A stretch of DNA of 64,000 nucleotides from positions 1 to 64,000 of the forward strand of contig CAMYID010000023.1 in the NCBI GenBank assembly GCA_947258435.1, read 5' to 3'. This document shows, piece after piece, positions 35,868-47,670 of this stretch (position 1 is its first letter; each line of letters begins with the position of its first letter). Made by a program: the position numbers and the translations under genes. Source of the DNA: an uncultured Alphaproteobacteria bacterium (GTDB taxonomy: Bacteria; Pseudomonadota; Alphaproteobacteria; UBA11222). The notes under the pieces were generated by a model. It was not told the origin of the DNA and did not search any database. It saw only the letters and a program-made list of their open reading frames with translations.

Positions 35868-38800
35868 ATGAATATGACACCAACGCTGGGAAGTTATAGC
35901 CCGCCGAAAAAGCAGGGGCTTTATGATCCGCGCAACGAACATGATGCGTGCGGTATTGGCTTTGTCGCGAATATCAAGAACAAGAAAAGCCATAAGATCG
36001 TAACCCAGGGATTGGAAATCCTGAGTAACCTGACCCATCGCGGCGCGGTTGGGGCAGACCCGCTGGCCGGTGACGGGGCGGGTATTCTGTTGCAGATTCC
36101 GGATGCGTTCCTGCGCGAGGAATGCGCTGGCATCGGTATTGAGCTGCCCGAGCCTGGCGCCTATGGCGTGGGCATGCTGTTCATGCCGCGCGACCGCGCC
36201 GACGAAGCCGCCTGCAAAGGCGCTATCGAGCGCTTTATACTTGCCGAAGGGCAGGAAATTCTCGGCTGGCGTAACGTCCCTGTCGACAATTCGGGGCTGG
36301 GGGAGAGCGTTCTCGAATCAGAACCGAAGGTGCAACAGATTTTTGTCGGGCGCGGCAGCGATTGCACGGATACGGACGCTTTTGAACGCAAGTTAATGGT
36401 TATTCGCAACCAATTCGTCCAAGCTATTGCGAATATTAGCGAATCAGCAGCACAACAATTCTATGTACCCTCCTTTTCTGCACGCATCATCTGCTATAAG
36501 GGTATGCTGCTCGCCGATCAGGTTGGAAATTATTACCGGGATCTGACCGACAGCCGGGTTGTATCGGCACTGGCGCTCGTTCATCAGCGTTTTTCGACCA
36601 ACACTTTCCCAACCTGGTCGCTGGCGCAGCCATTCCGCATGATTTGCCACAATGGTGAAATCAATACGGTGCGCGGCAATATCAACTGGATGAACGCGCG
36701 CAAGCAAACCATGCAGTCGGATCTGTTTGGTGACGATCTTGCCAAACTATGGCCGCTCATTCCGGAGGGACAATCGGATTCAGCCTGTTTTGACAATGCC
36801 TTGGAGCTACTTGTTGCGGGTGGCTATTCGCTGGCCCACGCCATGATGCTGCTGATACCCGAAGCCTGGTCGGGCAATGAGCTTATGGATGACGAGCGGC
36901 GTGCCTTCTACGAATATCACGCCGCCCTGATGGAACCCTGGGACGGGCCTGCGGCGGTTGCCTTTACCGACGGCCGCCAGATCGGTGCAACGCTTGACCG
37001 TAACGGCCTTCGCCCGGCGCGCTATCTTGTCACAGATGACGATATGGTGCTGATGGCATCGGAAATGGGCGTGCTCGACGTCCCGGAAGAGAAAATCGTC
37101 GAAAAATGGCGTTTGCAGCCGGGCAGAATGCTGCTGATCGATCTTGAACAGGGGCGGATCATTTCCGATGCTGAAGTCAAGGCCGAGCTGGCGCAGGCCA
37201 ATCCCTATCAGAACTGGCTCGACCAGACACAATCGATGCTGGAGGATCTGCCGGCGGAATTTGCCGCCATGCGGCCCAACCACGACATGTTGCTGAACCG
37301 TCAGCAGGTCTTCGGTTACACGCAGGAAGATCTGAAATTCCTGCTCACCCCGATGGCCGATAACGGGGAAGAGGCAATCGGTTCCATGGGGACCGATACC
37401 CCCATTGCCGCCATGTCATCCAAACCAAAGCTGCTTTATCATTATTTCAAGCAACTGTTTGCACAGGTGACGAACCCGCCGATCGATCCGATCCGGGAAG
37501 AGCTTGTTATGTCGCTCGTTTCAATGATCGGGCCGCTACCCAACCTTCTTGACCTGAGCACGGGCGGCACCCACCGGCGGCTTGAAGTCCGGCAGCCGAT
37601 TCTCAGCAATGAGGATCTGGAAAAAATCCGCCATATCGGCGATGTCGCGCAGCATAATTTCAGCTCGGTGACCATCGACACGACCTTCCCGGCCCCGCTT
37701 GGCGCCGCCGGCATGGAACCGGCCCTCACGCGCATCTGCAACGATGCCGAACAAGCCGTGGCGCGCGGCGACAACATCATCATTCTGTCGGACCGGAAAG
37801 TCGATCAGGACAATATTCCCGTGCCGGCCCTGCTTGCCTGTTCCGCAGTGCATCATCACCTCATTCGCAAGGGCCTCAGAACCTCTGTCGGGCTTGTTGT
37901 TGAATCCGGCGAACCACGCGAGGTGCATCATTTCTGTACACTGGCAGGTTATGGCGCGCAGGCGATCAACCCCTATCTCGCCTTCCAGACAATTTCTGAG
38001 ATGCGCGGCATCCAGTATGACGGCGCGAGCGAGGCGGAAGCGCATCAGAATTACATCAAGGCGATCGGCAAGGGTATTCGCAAGGTGATGTCGAAAATGG
38101 GCATTTCGACCTACCAATCCTATTGCGGTGCACAGATTTTTGATGCTGTCGGGCTGAGCAGCCGGTTTGTTGAGCAGTATTTCACCCGCACCAACACAAT
38201 GATCGAAGGTATCGGGCTTGATGTGATTGCGCAGGAAACAGTCGAACGGCACGCCCTCGCCTATTCCGAGGCGCCGCTGTACAAGAATGCCCTCGATGTG
38301 GGGGGCGACTATGCTTACCGTATTCGCGGTGAAGAGCATGTCTGGACGCCGACCAGCATCGGTAATCTGCAGCATGCCGTTCGCGCAGGCGCAGAGGCGC
38401 AGGGCGCGCAGGAGCAGTATGATGCTTTTGCCACCGCCGTGAACGAACAGAGCGAGCGGCTGATGACACCCCGCGGTCTGTTCAAAATCAAATTCGCAGA
38501 TAAATCCATTCCGCTTGAGGAGGTCGAACCGGCCTCCGAAATCGTCAAACGGTTTGCGACCGGTGCGATGTCTTATGGCTCAATCAGCCGGGAAGCGCAC
38601 ACCACCCTTGCCATTGCCATGAACAGGATCGGCGGCAAGTCGAATACCGGTGAAGGCGGTGAAGAGCCTGACCGCTTCCTACCGATGCCGAACGGCGATT
38701 CCATGCGTTCGGCGATCAAACAGGTGGCATCTGGTCGTTTTGGCGTCACCACGGAATATCTTGTCAATTCCGACATGATGCAGATCAAGATGGCGCAGGG

Positions 38801-40523
38801 GGCAAAACCGGGCGAAGGCGGGCAACTGCCGGGGCACAAGGTCGACAAGATCATTGGGAAGGTGCGCCATTCCACGCCCGGTGTGGGGCTCATCTCACCG
38901 CCCCCGCATCACGACATCTATTCGATCGAGGATCTGGCGCAGCTGATTTACGATCTGAAGAACACCAATCCCTCCGGCGATGTCAGCGTGAAGCTTGTAT
39001 CGGAAGTCGGTGTTGGAACGGTTGCGGCCGGCGTCTCCAAGGCGCGCGCCGACCATGTCACGATCTCGGGCTATGAAGGTGGTACGGGGGCCAGTCCGCT
39101 GACTTCCATCAAACATGCCGGCAGCCCGTGGGAAATCGGTCTTGCGGAAACCCATCAGACACTTGTTCTGAACCGGCTGCGTGGCCGGATTGCGGTACAG
39201 GTTGATGGCGGCCTGCGAACCGGACGCGATGTCATTATCGGTGCGATGCTGGGTGCGGACGAGTTCGGTTTCGCGACCGCGCCGCTAATCGCGGCAGGCT
39301 GCATCATGATGCGCAAATGCCACCTCAATACCTGCCCGGTCGGGGTTGCAACCCAGGATCCTGAACTGCGCAAACGTTTTACCGGGCAGCCGGAGCATGT
39401 GGTCAATTATTTCTTCTTCGTCGCGGAAGAAGCCCGCAAGCTCATGGCTGAGATGGGTGTGCGCACACTGAATGAATTGATTGGACGCACTGATCTGCTG
39501 GAGAAAGAAACCGCGATAAACCATTGGAAATCCAATGGACTTGATTTTACGCGACTCTTTCACAAACCCGATATGCCGGAGAATGTGGCACGCTATAACT
39601 GTGAGCGTCAGGACCATCAACTCGACAAGGTGCTTGACCGGACCCTGATCGAGAAGGCCCGGCCTGCGCTTGAAAATGGTGACAAGGTGGTGATTGACCT
39701 CCCGATCCGCAACACAGACCGGACGACGGGCGCCATGCTGTCGGGCGAGGTTGCCAAACGTTATGGTCATGCCGGGCTGCCTGCGGACACCATCAGCATC
39801 AAGCTGAAAGGTACAGCAGGTCAGAGCTTCGGTGCATTCGTCGCGCAGGGCGTCAGCCTGACGCTTGAAGGTGAGGCCAATGACTATGTGGGCAAGGGGC
39901 TTTCCGGCGGCAAGCTTGTCGTTTACCCCGCCCCCGAAAGCAAGATCACTCCGGAAACAAGCATCATTGTGGGCAATACCGTGCTTTACGGCGCGATTTC
40001 GGGCGAATGCTATTTCCGCGGTATCGCAGGCGAACGTTTCGCCGTGCGCAATTCCGGCGCGCAGGCGGTCGTCGAGGGCGCAGGCGATCATTGCTGCGAA
40101 TATATGACGGGCGGTGTGGTGCTGGTCATCGGACCGACCGGACGCAACTTTGCCGCCGGCATGAGCGGTGGCATTGCCTATGTGCTCGATGAGGACGGCA
40201 AGTTTGCGCGTCGCTGCAATCAGCAGATGGTCGAACTCATGCCCATTGCCCGGGACGCCGCAGACCCCGTCTCGTCCGACGCCATACTCGCGGATCCGCT
40301 CAGCTATGATTCCGAACGCATCAGGATGATGCTGGAAGCGCATGCATCGCATACGCAAAGCGCGCGCGCCAAAGCGATCCTAGCCAACTGGGCTGATTAT
40401 CAGGACAAATTCGTAAAAGTTCTGCCGGTGGATTATCGCCGCGCAATTCTGGAGCTGCAGGCTGAAGCGGCCCAGGAAGCGGGAAAATCAAATGATGCGC
40501 CTAATCTGCGCGTTGTCGGCTAG
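35868..40523 (+). CDS. gltB: Glutamate synthase large subunit
   Basis: [25 protein letters not shown]/FeS region [19 protein letters not shown]-terminal GXGXG domain. Confidence 0.97.
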   Translation: MNMTPTLGSYSPPKKQGLYDPRNEHDACGIGFVANIKNKKSHKIVTQGLEILSNLTHRGAVGADPLAGDGAGILLQIPDAFLREECAGIGIELPEPGAYGVGMLFMPRDRADEAACKGAIERFILAEGQEILGWRNVPVDNSGLGESVLESEPKVQQIFVGRGSDCTDTDAFERKLMVIRNQFVQAIANISESAAQQFYVPSFSARIICYKGMLLADQVGNYYRDLTDSRVVSALALVHQRFSTNTFPTWSLAQPFRMICHNGEINTVRGNINWMNARKQTMQSDLFGDDLAKLWPLIPEGQSDSACFDNALELLVAGGYSLAHAMMLLIPEAWSGNELMDDERRAFYEYHAALMEPWDGPAAVAFTDGRQIGATLDRNGLRPARYLVTDDDMVLMASEMGVLDVPEEKIVEKWRLQPGRMLLIDLEQGRIISDAEVKAELAQANPYQNWLDQTQSMLEDLPAEFAAMRPNHDMLLNRQQVFGYTQEDLKFLLTPMADNGEEAIGSMGTDTPIAAMSSKPKLLYHYFKQLFAQVTNPPIDPIREELVMSLVSMIGPLPNLLDLSTGGTHRRLEVRQPILSNEDLEKIRHIGDVAQHNFSSVTIDTTFPAPLGAAGMEPALTRICNDAEQAVARGDNIIILSDRKVDQDNIPVPALLACSAVHHHLIRKGLRTSVGLVVESGEPREVHHFCTLAGYGAQAINPYLAFQTISEMRGIQYDGASEAEAHQNYIKAIGKGIRKVMSKMGISTYQSYCGAQIFDAVGLSSRFVEQYFTRTNTMIEGIGLDVIAQETVERHALAYSEAPLYKNALDVGGDYAYRIRGEEHVWTPTSIGNLQHAVRAGAEAQGAQEQYDAFATAVNEQSERLMTPRGLFKIKFADKSIPLEEVEPASEIVKRFATGAMSYGSISREAHTTLAIAMNRIGGKSNTGEGGEEPDRFLPMPNGDSMRSAIKQVASGRFGVTTEYLVNSDMMQIKMAQGAKPGEGGQLPGHKVDKIIGKVRHSTPGVGLISPPPHHDIYSIEDLAQLIYDLKNTNPSGDVSVKLVSEVGVGTVAAGVSKARADHVTISGYEGGTGASPLTSIKHAGSPWEIGLAETHQTLVLNRLRGRIAVQVDGGLRTGRDVIIGAMLGADEFGFATAPLIAAGCIMMRKCHLNTCPVGVATQDPELRKRFTGQPEHVVNYFFFVAEEARKLMAEMGVRTLNELIGRTDLLEKETAINHWKSNGLDFTRLFHKPDMPENVARYNCERQDHQLDKVLDRTLIEKARPALENGDKVVIDLPIRNTDRTTGAMLSGEVAKRYGHAGLPADTISIKLKGTAGQSFGAFVAQGVSLTLEGEANDYVGKGLSGGKLVVYPAPESKITPETSIIVGNTVLYGAISGECYFRGIAGERFAVRNSGAQAVVEGAGDHCCEYMTGGVVLVIGPTGRNFAAGMSGGIAYVLDEDGKFARRCNQQMVELMPIARDAADPVSSDAILADPLSYDSERIRMMLEAHASHTQSARAKAILANWADYQDKFVKVLPVDYRRAILELQAEAAQEAGKSNDAPNLRVVG

Positions 40524-40541
40524 CAAGAGAGGCGGTTGAAA

Positions 40542-41960
40542 ATGGGTAAAGTCACCGGCTTTAAGGAATATGAGCGCAGCGAGCGGCCCCTTCAGGCTGT
40601 TGAAGAAAGGCTGAAGCATTTCAATGAATTCGTGATCCCGCTGGATGACGAGGAGTTGGTGCGTCAGGGCGCGCGCTGCATGGATTGCGGCATCCCCTAT
40701 TGTCACACCGGCTGCCCGGTCAACAATATCATTCCGGACTGGAATGACCTTGTCTATCAGCAGCAATGGCGCGAAGCGATTGATGTGCTGCATTCGACAA
40801 ATAATTTTCCGGAATTTACCGGTCGGATCTGTCCAGCACCGTGCGAGGCTGCCTGCACACTCAACATCGACGATGTGCCCGTTGCGATTAAAAGCATTGA
40901 ATGCGCGATCATCGACCGTGCCTGGAAAGAAGGCTGGATCACGCCTGAAATTGCCGAACACAAGACTGGCAAGCGGGTCGCGATCGTTGGCTCCGGCCCC
41001 GCCGGGCTTTCCTGCGCCCAGCAACTGGCGCGCGCCGGACATGACGTCACCGTTTATGAGAAAAATGCCCGGATCGGCGGATTGCTGCGGTACGGCATCC
41101 CCGACTTCAAGATGGAAAAGAAACTGATCGATCGCCGTATCAGTCAGATGCAGGCGGAAGGCGTTACGTTCCGTCATAATACGCAAGTTGGCGTTGATAT
41201 CCCCGCTGCAAGTTTGCTTGAGCAGTTTGATGCAGTGGCGTTAACCGGTGGATCGGAACATCCGCGCGACTTGCAGGTGCCGGGCCGCGAGCTTGAGGGC
41301 GTCTATTTCGCGATGCATTTCCTGCCGCAACAAAATCGGCGGGTTGGCGGTGAGGCGGTTGCCCCGCTTCCTGAAGTCAGCGCGACAGACAAGCATGTTA
41401 TCGTGATTGGCGGCGGCGACACGGGCTCTGACTGTATTGGCACCTCACTCAGACAGGGCGCCAAATCGGTGACGCAGCTTGAAATCATGCCGAAACCGCC
41501 GGAAAAGGAAGATAAGGCTCAGGTATGGCCGGATTGGCCCACAAAAATGCGCACCTCTTCCAGTCAGGCGGAAGGCTGCACCCGCGACTGGAGTGTCGCG
41601 ACCAAGCGGGTGGTCGGTGAGAACGGCAAAGTGACAAAAATCGAATGTATCCGCCTTGACGAAAAGCTGAACGAGATTCCGGGCACGGAATTCACGCTGC
41701 AGGCGGATCTTGTACTGCTTGCCATGGGCTTCCTTCATCCTGTCCATGAGGGCATGCTGAAGGAGCTGGGAATCGATCTTGATGCGCGCGGCAATGTTCA
41801 GGCCAATGTGATTGACTATCACACATCGCTTGACAAGGTATTTGCCGCCGGCGATATGCGCCGCGGCCAATCGCTGGTCGTTTGGGCGATCCGTGAAGGT
41901 CGCCAATGTGCCCGCGCCGTTGATGAATATCTGATGGGCAAAAGCCACCTGCCCCGTTAG
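40542..41960 (+). CDS. gltD: Glutamate synthase small subunit
   Basis: [43 protein letters not shown]. Confidence 0.96.
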   Translation: MGKVTGFKEYERSERPLQAVEERLKHFNEFVIPLDDEELVRQGARCMDCGIPYCHTGCPVNNIIPDWNDLVYQQQWREAIDVLHSTNNFPEFTGRICPAPCEAACTLNIDDVPVAIKSIECAIIDRAWKEGWITPEIAEHKTGKRVAIVGSGPAGLSCAQQLARAGHDVTVYEKNARIGGLLRYGIPDFKMEKKLIDRRISQMQAEGVTFRHNTQVGVDIPAASLLEQFDAVALTGGSEHPRDLQVPGRELEGVYFAMHFLPQQNRRVGGEAVAPLPEVSATDKHVIVIGGGDTGSDCIGTSLRQGAKSVTQLEIMPKPPEKEDKAQVWPDWPTKMRTSSSQAEGCTRDWSVATKRVVGENGKVTKIECIRLDEKLNEIPGTEFTLQADLVLLAMGFLHPVHEGMLKELGIDLDARGNVQANVIDYHTSLDKVFAAGDMRRGQSLVVWAIREGRQCARAVDEYLMGKSHLPR

Positions 41961-42104
41961 AGCGTCTCTCACAATGAAAATACCCGGCGTGGGCGACTAA
42001 CCTCCCCGCGCCGGGAAAGCTTGCTCCAGCCTGCCAGGGTTTAAAAGGTCGTGCAGCTTGAATGCCGCACCCTGCCCCCGCAACGCATGCGGATAAAAAT
42101 GCGT

Positions 42105-43310
42105 TCAGATAAAAATTTCCGCATTGTCCAGGCCCAGCTTGAAACCGCCGAGATTCTTGCCCGCAGGTTCAGGTGTATTCAGCGCATGTGCGCGCATTGC
42201 ATGAATATCGCGGAAAAAGCGCTGTAGCGGGTTATCCAGATGCAGCGAATGCCCGCCAGCCGCTTCCATGATCAGATCGGCGGCCTGCAGGCAGCTTTTA
42301 GTGATATGCGCCGAATCCCACCTTGCCTGCACCCGCAGGGGGAGCGGAATATCCTGCCCTTCCGCGATATATTCGCCCATCCTGGTGAAATTATCACGCA
42401 TGCGCAGCCGCGCGCCCCGGATCAGCGCATCCGCCTCTGCCACACGCATCTGGATCGTGGCATCCTGAGCATAACCCGATCCGCCGGTTACCCCGCCCAA
42501 CGCATTGCCACGCTGCTTTGTATAGTCGCAGAACAGCTCCAGCATTGCCGTCGCGGCACCGATGGGCGGTGCGGCAATGGCATTGGCGAACATCTGCCCG
42601 AACGGATATTTGAAAAGATCGCCGGGAAACGCTTCCTTGCCCGGATTATCGATCCGGAAGGCATCGAGCATTGAATGGCTTCGGTGATCGGGAACAAAGG
42701 CATCGGCAATGACGAAATCCTTGCTGCCCGTACCGGCAAGGCCCGCGACATGCCAGTTATCGTCAATCTCATAATCGGGTCTGGGAACAAGGAAGGTCAT
42801 CATATCCCGACCGCCGCGGCCATTATCGACGATCCCCCCGACAAACAGCCAGTCGCAGTGATCGCAACCGGTGGAGAATGACCAGCGTCCGCTTAACCGG
42901 TAACCACCTTCCACCCGCTCCACATTCCCCGTCGGGGCGTAGGACGATGAAATCAGGACATCGGGATCATCGCCCCAGATATCTTCGGCAGCCCGGGGCG
43001 GAAACAGTCCAACCTGCCAGTTATGGATTCCGACAATCCCGAAAACCCACGCACTTGAAGCGCAGCCGCGCCCGATTTCAGCACACACGTCGAAGAACAC
43101 ATTCGGCGGCAGTTCATATCCGCCATATTTCGCCGGATGCACGATTTTGAAGAAACCCGCAGCACGGAAATCTGCAATTGTCGAATCAGGAACCCGGCGC
43201 AACGCTTCGCATTCAGCCGCCCGTGCGCGCAAAACGGGCACCATATCGCGCGCGCGGGCAACAAGCTGCGCCCCGCTGGGAAGTGCGCTCTCTTCTGTCC
43301 TCTGGCTCAT
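42105..43310 (-). CDS. Acyl-CoA dehydrogenase-like flavin-dependent monooxygenase family
   Basis: FFKIVHPAKYGGYELPPNVFFDVCAEIGRGCASSAWVFGIVGIHNWQ; SGRWSFSTGCDHCDW. Confidence 0.82.
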   Translation of the reverse strand: MSQRTEESALPSGAQLVARARDMVPVLRARAAECEALRRVPDSTIADFRAAGFFKIVHPAKYGGYELPPNVFFDVCAEIGRGCASSAWVFGIVGIHNWQVGLFPPRAAEDIWGDDPDVLISSSYAPTGNVERVEGGYRLSGRWSFSTGCDHCDWLFVGGIVDNGRGGRDMMTFLVPRPDYEIDDNWHVAGLAGTGSKDFVIADAFVPDHRSHSMLDAFRIDNPGKEAFPGDLFKYPFGQMFANAIAAPPIGAATAMLELFCDYTKQRGNALGGVTGGSGYAQDATIQMRVAEADALIRGARLRMRDNFTRMGEYIAEGQDIPLPLRVQARWDSAHITKSCLQAADLIMEAAGGHSLHLDNPLQRFFRDIHAMRAHALNTPEPAGKNLGGFKLGLDNAEIFI

Positions 43311-43388
43311 CCTTTTCCCTCCCACACATCAGTCACCTGTGCTGATTTTTATTTTCCACAGGCGGACAGGCACAACGCGCGCGACCGC

Positions 43389-44540
43389 TCAGAAGGTGCG
43401 CACCACATGCTTGCCGATGATATTGCGCTGAATCTGGTTCGTACCCTCAATGATCTGAAGAACCTTGGCATCGCGGAAATATTGTTCGATGCGGTTATCC
43501 TTCGATACGCCGGCCGACCCGAAAAGCTGCAACGCATCGGTCGCGACTTTCATCGCAACGTCGGTTGCAAAACATTTTGCCATGGCGGCAATCGGCGCCA
43601 GCTCCAGCCGCGTCGCGCCGCTATCGACAACCGATGCAGCCTTATAGACCAGATGCCGCGCCGCCTCGGTCTGCATCGCCATATCGGCCAGCATCCACTG
43701 CACTCCCTGAAAGTCGGAGATGGCTTGCCCGAACGCCTCACGCTCGCGCACATAATCGACCGCCAGATCGATCGCTCCCTGGGCAAGCCCGATCCCGCGC
43801 GCGCCGATTATCGGCCGGCTTTTATTGAAAGCCTCCATCACCAGGCCGAACCCTTCGCCTTCCGGGCCGATCCGGTTTTCCTCCGGCACGAAACAGTCGG
43901 TGAAATAGAGAGGCGATGACGGGACCCCGCGCGAACCGAGCTTGCGCTCGCCCTTACCGATTTCAAAGCCTTCCATGCCTTTTTCAACGATAAAAGCACT
44001 GATCCCGCCATGCCGCTTTGTCGGATCGGTTTTTGCCGCTACGACGACGAAATCGGCAATTGCCGCATTGGTCGAGAATATCTTCTGACCATTGAGCCGG
44101 TAGCCGCCGTCGACCTTATCGGCCCGGGTCTTGATACCGGCTACGTCCGAGCCGCCGCTTGCCTCGGTTACCGAAATCGCCGCGCGCATCGCGCCGGTGG
44201 AAAGCGGCGCAAGATATTTGTCCTTCTGCGCCTGATTGCCGCCGTAAAGAATGGCTCCGAATGGCACCCACTGCACGATCAGCAGATAGGCCGTGTTATA
44301 GCAAATACGCCCCAGCTCCTCCACCGCGAGGCAGGAAGACAGGACCGAATTCGCCCCGCCATAATCCTCGGGAAATGGCAGGGCAAATAACCCAAGCTCG
44401 GTCAGTGCCTCAAACATATCCTGCGGATATTCGGCCTTGTCGTCGATCTCCTGCGCACGGGGGGCGACTTTCTCAAGGGCGAATTTCCGCACGGTTTCAC
44501 GCAGGATGAGTTGTTCTTCTGTCAGACTGTACTGATTCAT
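43389..44540 (-). CDS. Acyl-CoA dehydrogenase
   Basis: AISVTEASGGSDVAGIKTRA; VQWMLADMAMQTEAAR; IEGTNQIQRNIIGKHVVRTF*. Confidence 0.92.
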   Translation of the reverse strand: MNQYSLTEEQLILRETVRKFALEKVAPRAQEIDDKAEYPQDMFEALTELGLFALPFPEDYGGANSVLSSCLAVEELGRICYNTAYLLIVQWVPFGAILYGGNQAQKDKYLAPLSTGAMRAAISVTEASGGSDVAGIKTRADKVDGGYRLNGQKIFSTNAAIADFVVVAAKTDPTKRHGGISAFIVEKGMEGFEIGKGERKLGSRGVPSSPLYFTDCFVPEENRIGPEGEGFGLVMEAFNKSRPIIGARGIGLAQGAIDLAVDYVREREAFGQAISDFQGVQWMLADMAMQTEAARHLVYKAASVVDSGATRLELAPIAAMAKCFATDVAMKVATDALQLFGSAGVSKDNRIEQYFRDAKVLQIIEGTNQIQRNIIGKHVVRTF

Positions 44541-44564
44541 CGGTTCTGGTTCCCTTCCCGCCTT

Positions 44565-45047
44565 CTATCGTGCCGCATGTTCATCGCGCAGCGCACGGCT
44601 GGCCGCCATCCGCAATGGCGTATAGGTGATCACCGTCTCCCCCTTCTGGTTGACGATATCGTTGCGCGTGCGCACCAATCCGCGATTGGGGTCTTTCGAG
44701 GTGGCGCGCGCCTCCAGCACCTCTACCTCCACATGCACCGTATCGTTCACGAAAGTCGGCCCCTTGACGTCAAACTCCATATTCAGAAAGGCAAGTCCGG
44801 TGCGCTGCAATGTGGATTGCACAAGCAGTCCTTCGCAAATGCAATAGGCAAGCGCACCGGGAATCAGTCGCCCGCCTTGCGGTGCGTATTTCTCCGCATA
44901 GTCGGTATCGATGAACAATGTTTCGGCCATGCCTGTGGCATTGATGAAATTCACAAGATCCGCTTCTGTAATCGTGCGACCGATGGTACGGAACTTGTAT
45001 CCTACCTTCAGATCCTCCCAGCACATGCCCAAACCGACCGTTTCCAT
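44565..45047 (-). CDS. MaoC family dehydratase
   Basis: MCWEDLKVGYKFRTIGRTITEADLVNFINATGM; hot-dog fold signature. Confidence 0.85.
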   Translation of the reverse strand: METVGLGMCWEDLKVGYKFRTIGRTITEADLVNFINATGMAETLFIDTDYAEKYAPQGGRLIPGALAYCICEGLLVQSTLQRTGLAFLNMEFDVKGPTFVNDTVHVEVEVLEARATSKDPNRGLVRTRNDIVNQKGETVITYTPLRMAASRALRDEHAAR

Positions 45048-45214
45048 TCCTTCTCTCCCTGCTACTGAACCAGATAAATTCTTATATTCGTGCCGGTTTC
45101 GGCACTTTGTGGCGAAATCATATAGGTCACGGACCCAATCTCATATAATATTTACCGCATAAGCGCATTCGGCAGACAGAAATGCGCATCAGAACATGTA
45201 AGCAGGGGGAATTT

Positions 45215-45973
45215 ATGCCCAACAAAATCCGGGTTGAGTCCGGTGGTGCCATCCGTACCGTCACGCTGACGCGCGGCGATAAACGCAACGCGCTTGACGG
45301 CGAAATGCTGAATGAGCTGGAAGACGCGTTTTCTGTCACCCCGCCTGACTCCGAACGGCTGACTGTTTTGCGCGCCGAAGGGCCCGTATTCTGCGCCGGC
45401 CTTGATATGCGTAACCGTGAAGGCACGACGGCGGGCATCAGCCCGATTGAATCGATGCTCTACGCGGTCGAGACCTATCCCCTGCCGGTCGTCGGTGTGG
45501 TACAGGGCGATGCAATTGCCGGCGGTAACGAGCTTGCGCTTCATTGCGACATCGTGGTGGCAAGCAGCAGCGCGCGGTTCGGCATGTCGCTGGCCCAGAT
45601 CGGTCTGGCCCCGACATGGTTTCTGGCCAAAAAGCTGCTTGAGGTGGCGGGCCCGGTCAAAACCCGCGAGTTTCTGTTTCTGGGCGATCCTTTCCCGGCC
45701 GACCAGATGCATGAAATGGGTCTGATTGCCCGCGTCGCCGCGCCTGAAGAGCTTGAGGCAGCGGCACAGAAGATCATCGACCGGCTGGCGGCGAACGCAC
45801 CCTTGTCTCTGAAAGCGATGAAAGCACTGCTTGTGCGCGAAATGTGTTTCCGGGACGGCATTTATCACAAGGATGTCGACCAACTTGTCACATTATGCGG
45901 GCAAAGTGAGGACGCCAAAGAAGGCGTGAATGCACGGCTTGAAAAGCGTGCTGCCATTTTCCACGGCCGGTAA
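45215..45973 (+). CDS. Enoyl-CoA hydratase/isomerase family protein
   Basis: VTLTRGDKRNALDGEMLNEL; GPVFCAGLDMRNR; GDAIAGGNELALHCDIVVASSSARFGMS. Confidence 0.9.
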   Translation: MPNKIRVESGGAIRTVTLTRGDKRNALDGEMLNELEDAFSVTPPDSERLTVLRAEGPVFCAGLDMRNREGTTAGISPIESMLYAVETYPLPVVGVVQGDAIAGGNELALHCDIVVASSSARFGMSLAQIGLAPTWFLAKKLLEVAGPVKTREFLFLGDPFPADQMHEMGLIARVAAPEELEAAAQKIIDRLAANAPLSLKAMKALLVREMCFRDGIYHKDVDQLVTLCGQSEDAKEGVNARLEKRAAIFHGR

Positions 45974-46008
45974 TTCGAAAAATTTGAACTGCTAAACGGA
46001 GAGGAACC

Positions 46009-46350
46009 ATGTCCATCCGCCTGGATAAACCGTTTCAGGAGCTGACACCGGAAAATATCGACAAGCTGCAGGCGCAACTTGGCGTCTATCAGATCGCCGA
46101 ACCTGACGGCACAATCAGCTATATCGGCTATGCGGGCGGGCGCTCGTTATTCGGGCTGAACGGCGATCTGAAAAAGGAGCTCGAAAACCGTAACGGGCAA
46201 CCCGCCTTGTTCCGGCATGAAGTCAATATGCAGTATATGAGCCGGCATGAAGAATTGCTGATGCTGCATGTCGCCGATTTCGGCGAGCTGCCGGAACGTA
46301 ACAGACGCGAACGCAACCATAAGCTGGGGCGGCTGCGCCCGGCGGGCTGA
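46009..46350 (+). CDS. Small protein with GIY-YIG-like (DUF7508-type) signature
   Basis: LGVYQIAEPDGTISYIGYAGGRSLFGLNGDLKKELENR (GVY...YIG spacing). Confidence 0.6.
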   Translation: MSIRLDKPFQELTPENIDKLQAQLGVYQIAEPDGTISYIGYAGGRSLFGLNGDLKKELENRNGQPALFRHEVNMQYMSRHEELLMLHVADFGELPERNRRERNHKLGRLRPAG

Positions 46351-46424
46351 ATGGCGCAACTGCCGAACCCAGGAAAATTGAACGAACCAGAAAACTGCGC
46401 GGGCTGCATGCAAAGGAGGGCATC

Positions 46425-47591
46425 GTGGATTACCAAATGACAGATGAACAGCGGATTATTATCGATATGGTCCGCAAGTTCGTGCGCGAGGAAATCGTGC
46501 CGCTGGAAGACAAGCTCGACCCCGATGCCGGCGAAATCGACCCTGAAGATCATGCCCGTCTGGTCGAGATGACAAAGAATATGGGCCTTTACGGGCTTGG
46601 CATTCCCCCGGAATTCGGCGGCCCGGAAATCGATGTCACCACAATGACGCTGATGGCTTTCGAAATGGCGCAGCATCGCGCTGGCCTTTACAACCCCTGC
46701 TACAGCGTATTTGGCGGGGCCGGGCTTGCGCAGCTTTATGAAGCGACCGATGCACAGAAAGAGAAATATCTCTATCCCGTGCTGCGGGGCGAAAAAGGTG
46801 CATTTTTCGGCCTGACCGAACCGTCCGGCGGTTCCGATCCGGCGCGCGCCATCCAGACACGCGCGGTAAAGGATGGCAGCGACTGGGTGCTGAACGGCGC
46901 AAAGATCTTCATCAGCGGCGCGGATCGTGCCGATTTCGGCATCTTGTTTGCGCGCACCGATGCGGAAAAAGGGCGCGGCGGCATTACCTGCTTCCTGATC
47001 GATACTGATATGCCCGGTTTTAACGTGCGCCGGGTGGTCCACACACTGCGCTCCGCCCGTTATGCGACGGAAATTTCCATTGAGGATCTGCGTGTGCCGG
47101 AAGAAAATGTTCTGGGCGAGGTCAATAAGGGCTTTGCGATTGCCAATGACCGGCTGAGCCGGCAACGCATTCCCTATGCGGCCGGCTGTGTCGGCGTTGC
47201 CATGAAGGCGCAGGAAATGGCAATTGAATATTGCAAGATCCGCGAAACCTTCGGCGCACCGCTTGCAACCCGCCAGTCGATCCAGTGGATGATCGTCGAT
47301 AATGAGATCGATATCCGCACAGCGCGGCATATCTGCCTTGAAGCCGCGCAGAAGGCCGACCGGGGCGAATCCTTCCGGACGGAAGCGGCGATGGCCAAAT
47401 TGCTCGGCTCGGAAGCCGGCGGCCGGGTTGTTGATCGGGCAATGCAGATCCATGGCGGCTATGGCATGACAAAGGATCTGCCGCTTGAACGCTGGTACCG
47501 GGAAATGCGCATTCGTCGTATCGGCGAAGGCCCGAGTGAGGTTCAGCGGCTTGTCATGGCGCGCGATCTGATCGGCGGCTCTTTCCACTAG
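46425..47591 (+). CDS. Acyl-CoA dehydrogenase
   Basis: FFGLTEPSGGSDPARAIQTRA; MQIHGGYGMTKDLPLERWYREMRIRRIGEGPSEVQRLV; GTG start. Confidence 0.92.
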   Translation: MDYQMTDEQRIIIDMVRKFVREEIVPLEDKLDPDAGEIDPEDHARLVEMTKNMGLYGLGIPPEFGGPEIDVTTMTLMAFEMAQHRAGLYNPCYSVFGGAGLAQLYEATDAQKEKYLYPVLRGEKGAFFGLTEPSGGSDPARAIQTRAVKDGSDWVLNGAKIFISGADRADFGILFARTDAEKGRGGITCFLIDTDMPGFNVRRVVHTLRSARYATEISIEDLRVPEENVLGEVNKGFAIANDRLSRQRIPYAAGCVGVAMKAQEMAIEYCKIRETFGAPLATRQSIQWMIVDNEIDIRTARHICLEAAQKADRGESFRTEAAMAKLLGSEAGGRVVDRAMQIHGGYGMTKDLPLERWYREMRIRRIGEGPSEVQRLVMARDLIGGSFH

Positions 47592-47670
47592 GTGGCCGCT
47601 TCAATATGCCGCCGCTTCAAATCAGGCCATCGCTCAGGACTGCGCTGCTGCAATTACAAGGATATCTGTA

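Noticed and set aside
39285-40358. 357-aa ORF antisense to gltB
   Set aside because: Shadow ORF over conserved gltB sequence
46128-47588. 486-aa minus-strand ORF antisense to an acyl-CoA dehydrogenase
   Set aside because: Same antisense artefact; the plus-strand gene has full family motifs
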